A stretch of DNA of 64,000 nucleotides from positions 62,001 through 126,000 of the forward strand of contig CBDBOO010000109.1 of assembly GCA_965208385.1 (NCBI GenBank), written 5' to 3'. Under the pieces are notes generated by a model. That model ran no database searches. It saw only the letters and a program-made list of their open reading frames with translations, and had not been told where the DNA came from. Source of the DNA: Endozoicomonas sp965208385 (GTDB lineage: Bacteria > Pseudomonadota > Gammaproteobacteria > Pseudomonadales > Endozoicomonadaceae). Shown here in pieces: positions 18,197 through 27,235 of this stretch (positions within the stretch are counted from its first letter, which is position 1; every line of letters starts with the position of its first letter). A program made the translations under genes and the position numbers.

Positions 18197-18765
18197 ATAT
18201 ACAGTTGTAAAAGCCAATAAGACTGAATTTTAACAAAAAAGAAATAACCCGAAGCCAAGGAAAAAGCTAAGCCAAACAAAACGACAAGTGCATTTAAAAT
18301 AGAACCGGATAAGAATTGAGATGCCACTGTTGCGACCGAAACTGTACTGAGTGCAGTAAGAACAATCATCGCAATAAAAGATATAACAGGGTATAGGAAC
18401 GCCTTAATAGGACCGCTGGACAGTGATTTTAGGTAACTCCAGTCACCTTCTTTTATAAGACCCGAATAGGTTTGTATAGCCGCCAGAAAAAGCCCCAAAG
18501 GGTGTTTCAGCCAATGCTTACGAATGATATCGTCCCATACCAGATACGTGTAATCGCACGTCGTATTGTCGGATTCATTATCCACTTGCCAGTCGCAACT
18601 AAGGGCAGAAGTGGTTTTTCGGGAAGAAACGTTGAGTGGGTTGCCTGTGAGTTCAGACCAATTCTTCGCTTCCTCCTTATAAAGGTTGTGGTAATAACGT
18701 GCTGAGCGTGGGTCAAACCCGCAAATATAGAAAACTTTTCTTCGAAATTCAGACGACTTTGTCAT
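18197..18765 (-). pseudogene. alpha/beta-hydrolase-like membrane protein, N-terminal piece
   Basis: ATG 18765 opens MTKSSEFRRKVFYICGFDPR, a start often seen in membrane-associated serine-hydrolase-like proteins. Two hydrophobic segments follow at about residues 120-180 (PVISFIAMIVLTALS and ALVVLFGLAFSLASGYF). It ends at the IS1634 copy 2; past that element the minus strand resumes IYGPFTGWLI (16205-16240). The GHSHG piece at 10789-11330 is probably the same gene's C-terminus. Divergent from the phospholipase-like gene at 18862, with about 95 bp between the starts. Confidence 0.55.
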
Positions 18766-18971
18766 AATATACTGCGTTGATATTATTTATTGTCGCTATA
18801 CTAAAAGTAATTTCGATAGAATTAAATAAAATAAATATAGAAATACGTAGAAAGGAATTTCGTGAAACTCAACAGAGGGTGTAATTAAAAGTGTTCATTA
18901 GAAGTTTTTCTGCCCACAAGACCTCAATATGAACGATAATGTAAGAGTATTTCTCAACCCTAGTTAGTATT

Positions 18972-20450
18972 ATGCCCTCACCTATTTCTCTTGCTGATAG
19001 ACTTGCAGCCCACCCCGAGCTTGAGCTTAGAGTTTCTGCACTTCTGGATATTGTTGAAGCCGAGTCAGGTCTCCTGGATCGTGCTGATGATGCTGAAGAA
19101 GCCGTCATTGCCCACCTGCGTGAAATGGGCAATGAACTGCTTACTGGCTGGGGTACCTACAAGGAAGATCAAAAATTTGGCGAGGCTTGCCTGAAGCACC
19201 CCGGAGCTAAAACTCAAAAAAAACACTTATTGGCTGAGCACCTATGGGAAAATAGAAGTTCTTGAACGCTGCCAGACGGTAGACAAGCATCGGGTCAGAC
19301 CTTTCAGTCATGCCGCTCATATTCACTGTCGCGACTACTCCCGCACAATTCAACGTAAAATTGTAGACTTTGGTGCAGATAGTTCTTTTCAGGCAGCTGC
19401 AAAAAAAATACATGAACATTATGGTATTGATGTGCCTGAGTCTTCTATTCGAGCCATAACTCTTGAGCACGCAAGCTGTATGCAAAATGATTCCATCAGT
19501 GCATCACAAAATCGTCAGGACTGCCTCGGTGAAGCTGCCCAGTTCATAGGAGAAATGGATGGAAGCATGATTCCTGTTGTCCTCATTGATGAAGAGGCAG
19601 AAGGTGACAAACGCAAAGCACGTAAAACTGAATGGCAGGAGGCTAAACTTTGCCAGGTCTATAAGCTGGGTAGTTCAGATAAACGTCATCAGGCCACAAT
19701 GGGAGGGCCGGATGAAGCAGGTGACCAGTGGTTGAGTTGTGCAATAGAGCAGGGGCTCAACCGGCAATCCTCTATCCATTGCGTGAGCGATGGAGCCACC
19801 TGGATTGCCAACCAGACAAAGAGAGTGTTTGGAGAGCAAGGAAGTTTCCTCGTTGACTATTATCATCTCTCTGAGCACTTCGCTGATGCAGCAGAAGAGT
19901 GTGTCGGGTTTAACAAGGAAACACGTGTACAGTGGCGGCATATCCAGCAGGAACGCATGAAATCTGGCAATGTTAATGCCGTCATGGCAGAGCTTGATCC
20001 GCATAGAAACGGAAAGAAAGGCAAAGCAGCCAATAAACCAGAGGAGTGTCACCGATATATCCGAAACCGTCCAGGGCAATTCGAATATGCTGCAGCAGAA
20101 GCAGCCAATCTTCCCATTGGCTCTGGCGAAATAGAAAGTTCTAACAGTGCAGTAGTGCAGATGCAGGGCGATCTCATTTGGCACTAACTTTCTCTGTTTG
20201 GCTAATTATTCAGCACACAAAAGTACCAAAATAAGCCTAATTTCCTGTATTTCTCAAAAATTCAGTTTTTAAAGCTAGCTTTTTGAATATGCAACAGGAT
20301 TGGTGTTTGTCAAATGAGATCGCCCTGAGTGCAGATGCGACTAAAAATACCGGGTGCTTGGTGGAAGCCTTCCATCGCAGGAGCAATGCTTTGCTTAAGA
20401 ACATTGCGTTCTAACGGGGACTGGGATCAGTACTGGCAGCAAGCAGGATA
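18972..20450 (+). pseudogene. ISKra4-family transposase, interrupted
   Basis: The first frame (18972 onward, MPSPISLADRLAAHPELELR) breaks at a run of eight A (19216-19223). The next frame carries ERCQTVDKHRVRPFSHAAH, EMDGSMIPVVLIDEE, CVSDGATWI and DYYHLSEHFADAAEE, up to the MITE insertion at 20164. After the MITE it resumes RLKIPGAWWKPSIAGAMLCL. Copy 2 has nine A at the same tract. Dead through the MITE. Confidence 0.88.
20164..20327. mobile_element. 164-bp MITE, family B
   Basis: Perfect terminal inverted repeats CAGGGCGATCTCATTTG (20164-20180 and 20311-20327) and a 10-bp duplication AGTGCAGATG (20154-20163 and 20328-20337). ISKra4 copy 2 has the empty site. No transposase with these ends was found in the window, so the driver is elsewhere. 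Confidence 0.93.
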
Positions 20451-20760
20451 ATGGGTAGATGGAACACTTTTAATTACACCCCTCAACAGAGATTATTGCC
20501 TGCTGCTGGATTCCAGCAAATACAACCGAAATATAGGTTGTAAAAAACACGACAACGCCTACGGAATCAACGGCGGTGGCTCTGAATCAGACCGTTTAAG
20601 GGCTGATAAGACATTTTATAAACACATGAAAAATAATAATGACCCGATGGCTTATACGTCATACCTTTTTGTAAGAGCATTTGGCTGGTTTTTCTTTAAC
20701 TATCACGCAAAGCTCTGGTCAGGCCAGTTGAGTAAGATGATTTTTAGAGGGTTGATCTGA

Positions 20761-21306
20761 TTTCGAGGCTTTTACAGTGTGGTTTGAAAATTATTTGAAC
20801 CACAAATCTTCTGTATTCTTCTACAAAAAACACCTACAAAATTATCAAAATCAAGCTCTAAGTCTTATGGCTCTATGACCTTCATAATTCGTAATATTTG
20901 TCTAATCGTTTACTGCTTCCCCACTCATTATGTATAGGTAGTTACACAGAATAATTATGTCATTGACACGTAAGTGCTAAGTAAATATTATCCTGCTGCG
21001 TGTGGTTTTTTAGGATGAGAACCTGTTTTAACGCCGGTATAGACTGATATTTGTCGATTAAGCTTGATAGGTTTAGCGCTTAAAGCAGAAATATTAAAAA
21101 TGTAAGAAGTTGTAACTTCTTGCTTGTTTTTATTAAACGCTGTCAAGCAAAGAATTTAAGTGCTTCTAACAATTATTATACACACTGCGTTTTTGTAACA
21201 TCCTTCCTGATAAATCTCATCATATCAATTCGTTGTTTCAATAAATGCGAGCAGTATCGCCCAGGTCTTTTTTTGCTTTTTGACCAGCGTTTCTGCAAAT
21301 TTGAGG
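20761..21306. other. capsule upstream region, no gene
   Basis: No convincing gene. It holds an 8-bp-arm palindrome AAGAAGTT-GT-AACTTCTT at 21104-21121 and should contain the main promoter of the kps cluster, since the ops site follows. No promoter can be chosen with confidence. Confidence 0.45.
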
Positions 21307-21318
21307 GGCGGTAGCGTG
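21307..21318 (+). promoter_or_regulatory. ops/JUMPstart element
   Basis: GGCGGTAGCGTG exactly matches the ops core of the JUMPstart sequence found before capsule, LPS and other long surface operons. RfaH is recruited there to paused RNA polymerase and suppresses later termination. It lies about 75 bp before the first kps gene, inside the presumed leader, which predicts RfaH control of the locus. Confidence 0.85.
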
Positions 21319-21391
21319 CCTGAATCCTCTGGATCTCCTACATGAACTGTACAGACATAATTACTGTGTCGTATAGAATGTTTGTTGAACA

Positions 21392-22204
21392 GTGTCACAA
21401 ATAAGCGCTTCTCTGACTATTTATATGCAAAAAAGATCCTCTTACCAAATTCAAATGGCTGTACTTCATGCAATGCTATTGCGAGAAGTGCGTACCCGAT
21501 TCGGTCAATATCGTTTAGGTATTGTATGGGCTATTCTCGAACCAACCGTTCAAATATTGTTCTTTATGGGAATGTTCTATGTTCGTGGTAAAACCACTAT
21601 GGGGGGATTGGAACTGCCCATTTTCCTGGCGACAGGCATAGCTCCCTTTTTGTATTTTCGAAAAGTGATAACCCAATCCATGGGGGCGGTTAGTGCTAAT
21701 CGTAACTTGTTGATTTATCGTCAGGTTCGCGTGTTTGATGCTTTTTTATCACGATTTATTCTAGAAGCTATCACCTCTCTAATTGTTCTTCTCAGTCTGA
21801 TATTGGGTTCGTGGTGGTTAGGCTATGAGGTTGAAGTCGTTGATTTCTTGAAATTCTTAATGATTTACGGGCTTCTCAGTTTTTTTGCTTTCGGATTAGG
21901 TTTGATTTTTGGCGTGTTAAACACGCTCTATCCTGAGCCAGGAAAATTCTTTCCGATGGTTCTTCGTCCATTAATGTTTATTTCGGCCACGTTCTTTTCT
22001 ATTAATGAGATTCCCGGAAACCTTCAGCAGCTCTTATTGTGGAATCCATTAATCCACGCTTTTGAATTAATGCGTTCTTGTTTTTCATCTTCCTACAATG
22101 TTTCTCTTGTCAGTATTGAATACTTGAGCCTTTGTACTTTGACGGCAATGACTTTGGGGATGTTGATGTTCAGAGCTAACTGGCGGAAGATGCTGACCGA
22201 ATGA
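21392..22204 (+). CDS. kpsM: capsule polysaccharide ABC transporter permease
   Basis: About 260-270 residues with six hydrophobic segments, belonging to the ABC-2 polysaccharide permease family (KpsM/BexB/CtrC). The motif LLREVRTRFGQYRLGIVWAI near the start is characteristic. With KpsT it carries the Kdo-linked capsule chain across the inner membrane. GTG 21392 gives 270 residues; ATG 21425 (MQKRSSYQIQMAVLHAM) is equally plausible and starts closer to family N-termini. Its end overlaps the kpsT ATG by ATGA. Confidence 0.93.
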   Translation: MSQISASLTIYMQKRSSYQIQMAVLHAMLLREVRTRFGQYRLGIVWAILEPTVQILFFMGMFYVRGKTTMGGLELPIFLATGIAPFLYFRKVITQSMGAVSANRNLLIYRQVRVFDAFLSRFILEAITSLIVLLSLILGSWWLGYEVEVVDFLKFLMIYGLLSFFAFGLGLIFGVLNTLYPEPGKFFPMVLRPLMFISATFFSINEIPGNLQQLLLWNPLIHAFELMRSCFSSSYNVSLVSIEYLSLCTLTAMTLGMLMFRANWRKMLTE

Positions 22205-22854
22205 TTACTTTCGATAATGTGACAAAATACTACCCCACCCCTACCGGACGGCATTACGTACTAAAAGATGTATCACTGGTGTTGCCCGGCAATAAAAATA
22301 TAGGGGTGTTTGGCGCAAACGGCAGTGGCAAAAGTACGCTTATGGGGTTGCTCGCAGGCGTTGATTTCCCTAATAAGGGCCGTATTAAAGTGGAAGGCAA
22401 TGTATCTTGGCCACTGGGTTTATCGGGGTATCAAGGCAGTTTGTCTGGTCGTGAAAATGCAGAATTCATATGTCGGGTTTATGGTCAAAGTAAAGAACAG
22501 ATCAAAGAGAAATTGCTTTATATAAAGGAATTTTCAGAGCTCGATTCATTTTTTGAGATACCATTAAAAAGTTACTCATCAGGAATGCGCTCCAAGTTTT
22601 CATTTGCTGTCAGTATGGCCTTTGATTTTGATTATTATTTGATTGATGAATTAACAGCAGTAGGCGACAAACGTTTTAAAGAAAAATGCAATGCGACGTT
22701 CGAAGCTAAAAAAGGTATCGCCAATTTTTTGTTTGTTTCCCATAATCTGAATGAGCTAAAACGTCAATGTGATATGGGAATCTACATCAAGGATGGAAAG
22801 ATTCATGTTCATGATAGCATTGATGATGCTATTGCAGCCTATAACGCCATGTAG
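22201..22854 (+). CDS. kpsT: capsule polysaccharide ABC transporter ATP-binding protein
   Basis: A 217-residue ATPase. Walker A GANGSGKST at residues 38-46, ABC signature YSSGM, Walker B DYYLIDE and the switch His in VSHN are all present. It has the size of E. coli KpsT and is coupled to kpsM by an ATGA overlap. It powers export at the cytoplasmic face of the inner membrane. The gene is intact. Confidence 0.94.
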   Translation: MITFDNVTKYYPTPTGRHYVLKDVSLVLPGNKNIGVFGANGSGKSTLMGLLAGVDFPNKGRIKVEGNVSWPLGLSGYQGSLSGRENAEFICRVYGQSKEQIKEKLLYIKEFSELDSFFEIPLKSYSSGMRSKFSFAVSMAFDFDYYLIDELTAVGDKRFKEKCNATFEAKKGIANFLFVSHNLNELKRQCDMGIYIKDGKIHVHDSIDDAIAAYNAM

Positions 22855-22877
22855 TTGATTTTACAGTTCACACTGTA

Positions 22878-24161
22878 ATGACCAAATGCTTAAAAAATGT
22901 ATTTATTATTATGACCGATGAAGTAACTGCAATAGAAAAAGCTGAAGTACACTCACGCACCCCACGTGTTGATAAGCCTGCCGAAGTCGAGTTTGAAAGT
23001 AGAAAAACAAACCTGAATAAACTGCCCGGAATACAAAAAAAAACAAGCAGTGGCTGGCTACAAAAAACAAAATCCTATTTATTGAAGAAGCCATCGGGAC
23101 GTTGGTTTGCAGGCATAGTTGTGATTCCCTGGATAGTTTCTTTAGGCTATTTTACAGGCTTGGCTTCTGACCGTTATGTGTCTGAAGCCAGTTTCATGAT
23201 AGAAAAAAGTGACGGTGGTGCTCCAAGTTTGGATGGTTTCAGCTTGCTGGGTATTAGCTCACAATCCGGGAATGATCATAAGCTTCTGGAGGCGTTCATA
23301 AACTCACCGGATATGATGCTTTATCTGGATAAAGAAGTTGGGCTTAAGCAACACTACATTGAATCTGCTGACTTTATTTCAAGTCTTTCCAGTGATGCCA
23401 GCTATGAAGCATTTCTTGGGTATTATCGAGATCATTTAAAAATCCGGTTTAACGATGTAAGCGGATTGCTGGAGTTAGAAGTTCAGGGTTTTGCACCAGA
23501 ATTTTCTAAAATGCTCACAGAAAAAATTCTTCAAAGAAGCGAATTTTTTGTCAACAAAATCAGCAACGACCTTGCCAATCAACAACTTCAATTTATTCAG
23601 GGTGAAGTAAAATTATCAGAGCTGCGATTAAAGGATATGTCTGCGCGACTGCTTGCCTTTCAAAATAAAACAGGCTTGTTAAGCGCAGAAGCACAAGGTG
23701 TCGCGCTAAACAGCATTATGAACGAGTTGCAGTCGGAGCTGGTGCGCAATAAAACTGAATTTCAGACCATGAAGTCCTATCTGAATATCAATTCTCCACA
23801 AGTGGTTGCATTAAAACAGAGGATTACTGCTATTCAAATGCAACTTGATGCTGAAACTCTACGCCTGACCGATGGCAGTAAAACGACCATTAATGACCTT
23901 GCTGCCCGACAGCAAGAATTGCAATTGGAGTTAGAGTTAGCGACCAAGGCCTACTCATCGTCTTTAGTTGCTCTGGAAAGTGCGAGAACCGAAGCCAGTC
24001 GCAAGCTAAAACAGCTGGTCGTAGTCAGTAGCCCGCAACTCTCGGAAGAAGCTAAATACCCGAGAGTCATGTACACACTGACTAATATCCTACTTATATT
24101 ATTGGCCGTTTTCGGATTGATTCGAATGACCCTGACAACTATTCGCGAACATCGTGATTAA
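22878..24161 (+). CDS. kpsE: capsule export inner-membrane/periplasmic protein
   Basis: A 427-residue protein of the KpsE/BexC/CtrB (polysaccharide co-polymerase type 3) family. A cytoplasmic N-terminus of about 75 residues is followed by a membrane segment WFAGIVVIPWIVSLGYF, a long periplasmic part with coiled-coil stretches (about residues 225-385), and a second membrane segment near the C-terminus (TNILLILLAVFGLI). It bridges the KpsMT exporter to KpsD. ATG 22911 (MTDEVTAIEK) is an alternative start that would shorten it by 11 residues. Confidence 0.92.
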   Translation: MTKCLKNVFIIMTDEVTAIEKAEVHSRTPRVDKPAEVEFESRKTNLNKLPGIQKKTSSGWLQKTKSYLLKKPSGRWFAGIVVIPWIVSLGYFTGLASDRYVSEASFMIEKSDGGAPSLDGFSLLGISSQSGNDHKLLEAFINSPDMMLYLDKEVGLKQHYIESADFISSLSSDASYEAFLGYYRDHLKIRFNDVSGLLELEVQGFAPEFSKMLTEKILQRSEFFVNKISNDLANQQLQFIQGEVKLSELRLKDMSARLLAFQNKTGLLSAEAQGVALNSIMNELQSELVRNKTEFQTMKSYLNINSPQVVALKQRITAIQMQLDAETLRLTDGSKTTINDLAARQQELQLELELATKAYSSSLVALESARTEASRKLKQLVVVSSPQLSEEAKYPRVMYTLTNILLILLAVFGLIRMTLTTIREHRD

Positions 24162-24220
24162 TGGATGCAGTCAAAACCATTTGTGAATTTAAATAATTAT
24201 CCTTCTTTTAGAATCTGGCT

Positions 24221-25873
24221 ATGAAAATAATTAATAAAGTATTTCAATCGATTTTACTTCTCGCCTCGGTGGTCGGTGTTGCTCAAGCGGCAACTGACTT
24301 TCCTGCAGTTGACTTTTCTACACAGGAAAGCGCTGGCCCTGAAGTCATAGTACAAGCCGACGTTCGGTCAGTATTTGGTCAAAATCTGTTCGATGGTTTC
24401 AGGCAGGCGGAGTTCAAAGGTTTTAACCCAGAATACAAACTGTCTGTAGGCGATAAAATCACTCTGCAAATGTGGGGAGCCTATGAAGTATCCGTTAAAT
24501 TATCAGTGGATGCACAAGGCAATGTATTCATTCCTCAAGTAGGCCCAGTACAATTACAGGGTGTTGCAAATAAAGACCTGAACAGCGTTGTTGAAAAGAA
24601 AGTACGCAGTGTCTACAAGAAAAACGTAAACCTTTATGCAAGCCTTGATGCTACCGAGCCTGTAAAGCTGTTTGTGACCGGATTTGTTAAGTCTCCAGGG
24701 CTTTATGGTGGTTTTTCATCAGACTCTATTCTGGCATTTTTGGCCAAGTCAGGGGGCATACGCTCTGAATCTGGCAGCTATTTAAATGTAGAATTAAAGA
24801 GAAATGGCCAAACCCGAACAACATTCAATTTATATGACTTTTTACTAAAAGGCACTATTGAGCAGGTACAGCTGCAAGACGGCGATACTCTGGTGGTTAA
24901 CTCACGACAAAGTGTTGTTAATTTTGATGGCCTTGTGGAAAACCCGGTTCAGATCGAATTTACGGATGGTCAAATACTCTTGGACAATGCGCTCGAACTG
25001 GTAGGCGCGATGCCGGAAGCCACCCATGTGCGTATCACTCGAAACCAGACAGAAAAACGAAACGTAGAATATTTACCGCTTACAACTGCAAAGAATCTGA
25101 CGCTTCAGAGTGGCGATGAAGTCACAGTCGTTTCAGACAAAATGCCCGGCACTATCAGTGTTGCCATTGAAGGTGAACATAATGGGCAAGCCATTTATAT
25201 TCTCCCCTATGGCAGCACGATCAAAAGCCTTGTTAAACAGCTCAAGTTAAACGAACGCTCAAATCTCGAAGCATTACAGTTGTTCCGTAAAGAAGTAGCG
25301 GCTCGCCAGAAAGAAGTGCTTGAGATTTCATTGCAGCAGCTCGAACAAGTAACACTTTCAGCTCGCAGCTCTACCGACGGAGAAGCAAAACTTCGTCAGG
25401 CCGATGCAGAATCCATTCTTAAGTTTATTGAAAGAGCAAGAAAACTGAAGCCTCGTGGGCAAGTACTGCTGGGTAACAGCAAAAGAAAGAATGACGTGTT
25501 ATTGAAAGACGGCGATCGACTGGTCATTCCGGGTGAAACCGTGCTGGTGCAGGTGTATGGAGAAGTCATGTTCCCCAATGCCATGGTCTATAGAAACAAT
25601 TCAGACATATTGGATTATGTAGCCAGTGCCGGAGGCTTTAATCAAAAAGCCGACCAGTCAAGATTATTGATAATGCATCAGAATGGAACCATAACCAATA
25701 TCCAGAAAAAGGACGGTTGGTTTTCTGATGGATATGTGAAAGCTGATATTCAGCCTGGCGATGAGATTATGGTTATGCCTCAGGTTGATGTGAAGAGCTT
25801 TCAGCATACCCGTGACATTATAGACACTGTTTATAAAGTGGCTTTGAGTACAGCTGTTGTAGTTGGACTTTGA
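24221..25873 (+). CDS. kpsD: capsule polysaccharide export protein, periplasmic/outer membrane
   Basis: A 550-residue protein with a signal peptide (MKIINKVFQSILLLASVVG...AQA). The Poly_export domain begins around residue 65 (YKLSVGDKITLQMWGAYEVS), and SLBB-type beta-grasp domains follow (for example VYGEVMFPNAMVYR near residue 445). No lipobox Cys is seen after the signal, as in E. coli KpsD. It forms the outer-membrane end of the export channel with KpsE. Last intact gene before the decayed serotype region. Confidence 0.93.
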   Translation: MKIINKVFQSILLLASVVGVAQAATDFPAVDFSTQESAGPEVIVQADVRSVFGQNLFDGFRQAEFKGFNPEYKLSVGDKITLQMWGAYEVSVKLSVDAQGNVFIPQVGPVQLQGVANKDLNSVVEKKVRSVYKKNVNLYASLDATEPVKLFVTGFVKSPGLYGGFSSDSILAFLAKSGGIRSESGSYLNVELKRNGQTRTTFNLYDFLLKGTIEQVQLQDGDTLVVNSRQSVVNFDGLVENPVQIEFTDGQILLDNALELVGAMPEATHVRITRNQTEKRNVEYLPLTTAKNLTLQSGDEVTVVSDKMPGTISVAIEGEHNGQAIYILPYGSTIKSLVKQLKLNERSNLEALQLFRKEVAARQKEVLEISLQQLEQVTLSARSSTDGEAKLRQADAESILKFIERARKLKPRGQVLLGNSKRKNDVLLKDGDRLVIPGETVLVQVYGEVMFPNAMVYRNNSDILDYVASAGGFNQKADQSRLLIMHQNGTITNIQKKDGWFSDGYVKADIQPGDEIMVMPQVDVKSFQHTRDIIDTVYKVALSTAVVVGL

Positions 25874-25916
25874 TATGATAAAGCAAAAATAGAAAAAACA
25901 AGGAAATAGAACAGTA

Positions 25917-26828
25917 ATGGAGATATGCCATATTTTTTCTGGCGAAAAGTCAAAAATATTTTCTGACATCTACAATAGGTATAAAAAAATTATCATCTAA
26001 TTACTCAGTGATGATATCGTCATCAGAGAAAGAAAGTAATTTAAATGCTTGTGTTTTCTCATTTTCATAGACCACTTCTAGTAAATGACGTTAAAAATAA
26101 GTCAGTGTACACTTCATTTCGATCCTTTAGATCTATATCAAAAACATGATTTTAAATTATTGATGGAAAAACTAGCGTTGTTTTCCTCAGTAATTTGTTT
26201 GAACGAAAGTCAGAAGAATATTTTAAGTGACTATATAGAAAATCCTGTTGTTATTGAACATGGTTTAGATAAAGATGTTGAATGGAATATTGAAAAGACC
26301 AATAAAAATAAAAGTGGAAGAATTAGTATTGGAATCGTTTCAAAGAGATATTCAGATGGAAGAAAAGGAGAACGTTATCTACTGAAATTAGCTAGTAAAC
26401 TCGACATAAAAAAATTCGATTTCATTTTTGTAGGGAGCGGTTGGAGAAGCTTAGCTCTACAGCTTATGGTAATGGGATTTGTTGTCGCTATTAAAGGAAA
26501 AGAAAAATACATTAATTTCCCATCATTATATAGAAATATTGATGTTATTTATATTGGCTCTCTCTTTGAAGGTGGGCCTGCTTGTCTTCAAGAAGCTGTT
26601 GGTAGTAGAACATGGTTATTTTCTAATATGGTAGGTGTGCTTCAAGACTATGTTATAGACGGCTTGAGCGGCGAAGTTATAACTTTCGATATAGATAAAG
26701 ATATTAAAAATTTATTAGTTGTAAGAAAAAAGATACTCAATGGAGAAAAACCAGTTTTTAAAAAAGAAGTTATTTCTTGGGAAGACAACTTTAAAAGTCA
26801 TTTAGCATTGTATTCGGGTTTATTATGA
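25917..26828 (+). pseudogene. glycosyltransferase (GT4-like), frameshifted
   Basis: ATG 25917 (MEICHIFSGEKSKIFSDIYN) stops after 27 codons. From 26044 another frame reads VFSHFHRPLLVNDVKNKSVYT, and then the frame from 26085 continues HFDPLDLYQKHDF, ICLNESQKNIL, SIGIVSKRYSDGRKGERYL, FEGGPACLQEAVG to a stop at 26828. The EGGPACLQEA motif is the usual nucleotide-sugar-binding EX7E-like region of GT-B glycosyltransferases. At least two indels separate the parts, so a full-length enzyme cannot be made. It lies in the capsule polymer-specific region. Confidence 0.6.
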
Positions 26829-27235
26829 GTTTTATAAGAAAGTTCAATAAGTTAAAAAGAGATCCTGTAGGTTTTTTTCGAGACTCTAGATTTTTGTCAA
26901 AAAGAAAATTGAATGTTTTACCTGATGCTAATAGTCGGAAAAATCCAAGAGTAGAACCTAGGATCCTGTATAAATTTCTACATTCGAATGGAGTTATTAA
27001 TGTAATTAATACTGGCCGTAAAGTTATAGATAAAGAAATTTCATCTGTGATTTTAACTCGACCATATTCAAATTATAATAACGCGCCAATTATCAACGTT
27101 ATAAGAAAGTATAACTCTAGTGTTTTTAGAGAAAAAGTGTTTTTTTATGGTGAATGTGAAGAAGGGTTTTTCGATAAAGCAATAGATTTAAGGAAGAATT
27201 TTAACGATAATATATGGAGAATCACACCTTTATAA
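26825..27235 (+). CDS. hypothetical capsule-region protein, perhaps truncated
   Basis: A 136-residue frame starting MSFIRKFNKLKRDPVGFFRD, overlapping the end of the preceding glycosyltransferase gene by ATGA. The N-terminal sentence K.LKRDP..FF.DSRF is common at the start of large capsule biosynthesis proteins, and the rest (ISSVILTRPYSNYNNAPIIN) looks like the beginning of a sugar-transferase domain. The stop at 27235 probably truncates a longer gene, because decayed sequence follows. Confidence 0.5.
   Translation: MSFIRKFNKLKRDPVGFFRDSRFLSKRKLNVLPDANSRKNPRVEPRILYKFLHSNGVINVINTGRKVIDKEISSVILTRPYSNYNNAPIINVIRKYNSSVFREKVFFYGECEEGFFDKAIDLRKNFNDNIWRITPL

Larger units (their letters stand above)
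18877..20481 (+). mobile_element. ISKra4-family insertion sequence, copy 1
   Basis: Ends GGGTGTAATTAAAAGTGTTC and its inverse, flanked by CTCAACAGA (18868-18876 and 20482-20490). It carries a 164-bp MITE at 20164-20327. Without the MITE and its duplication it matches copy 2 at 55531-56962 in inverted orientation. Confidence 0.92.
18862..20760 (+). pseudogene. phospholipase-A2-like protein, split by ISKra4
   Basis: GTG at 18862 with AAGG upstream gives MKLNR, interrupted by the ISKra4 element. After it, from 20482, the frame continues in step through DYCLLLDSSKYNRNIGCKKH, then DNAYGINGGGSESDRLRADK and TFYKHM, to a stop at 20760 (about 95 residues). CKKHDNAY followed by an AD..FY pattern resembles the Cys-His-Asp active site of phospholipase A2. 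A hydrophobic segment FVRAFGWFFF follows. The 9-bp duplication CTCAACAGA is read once in the restored gene. The family assignment rests on one motif. Confidence 0.55.
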
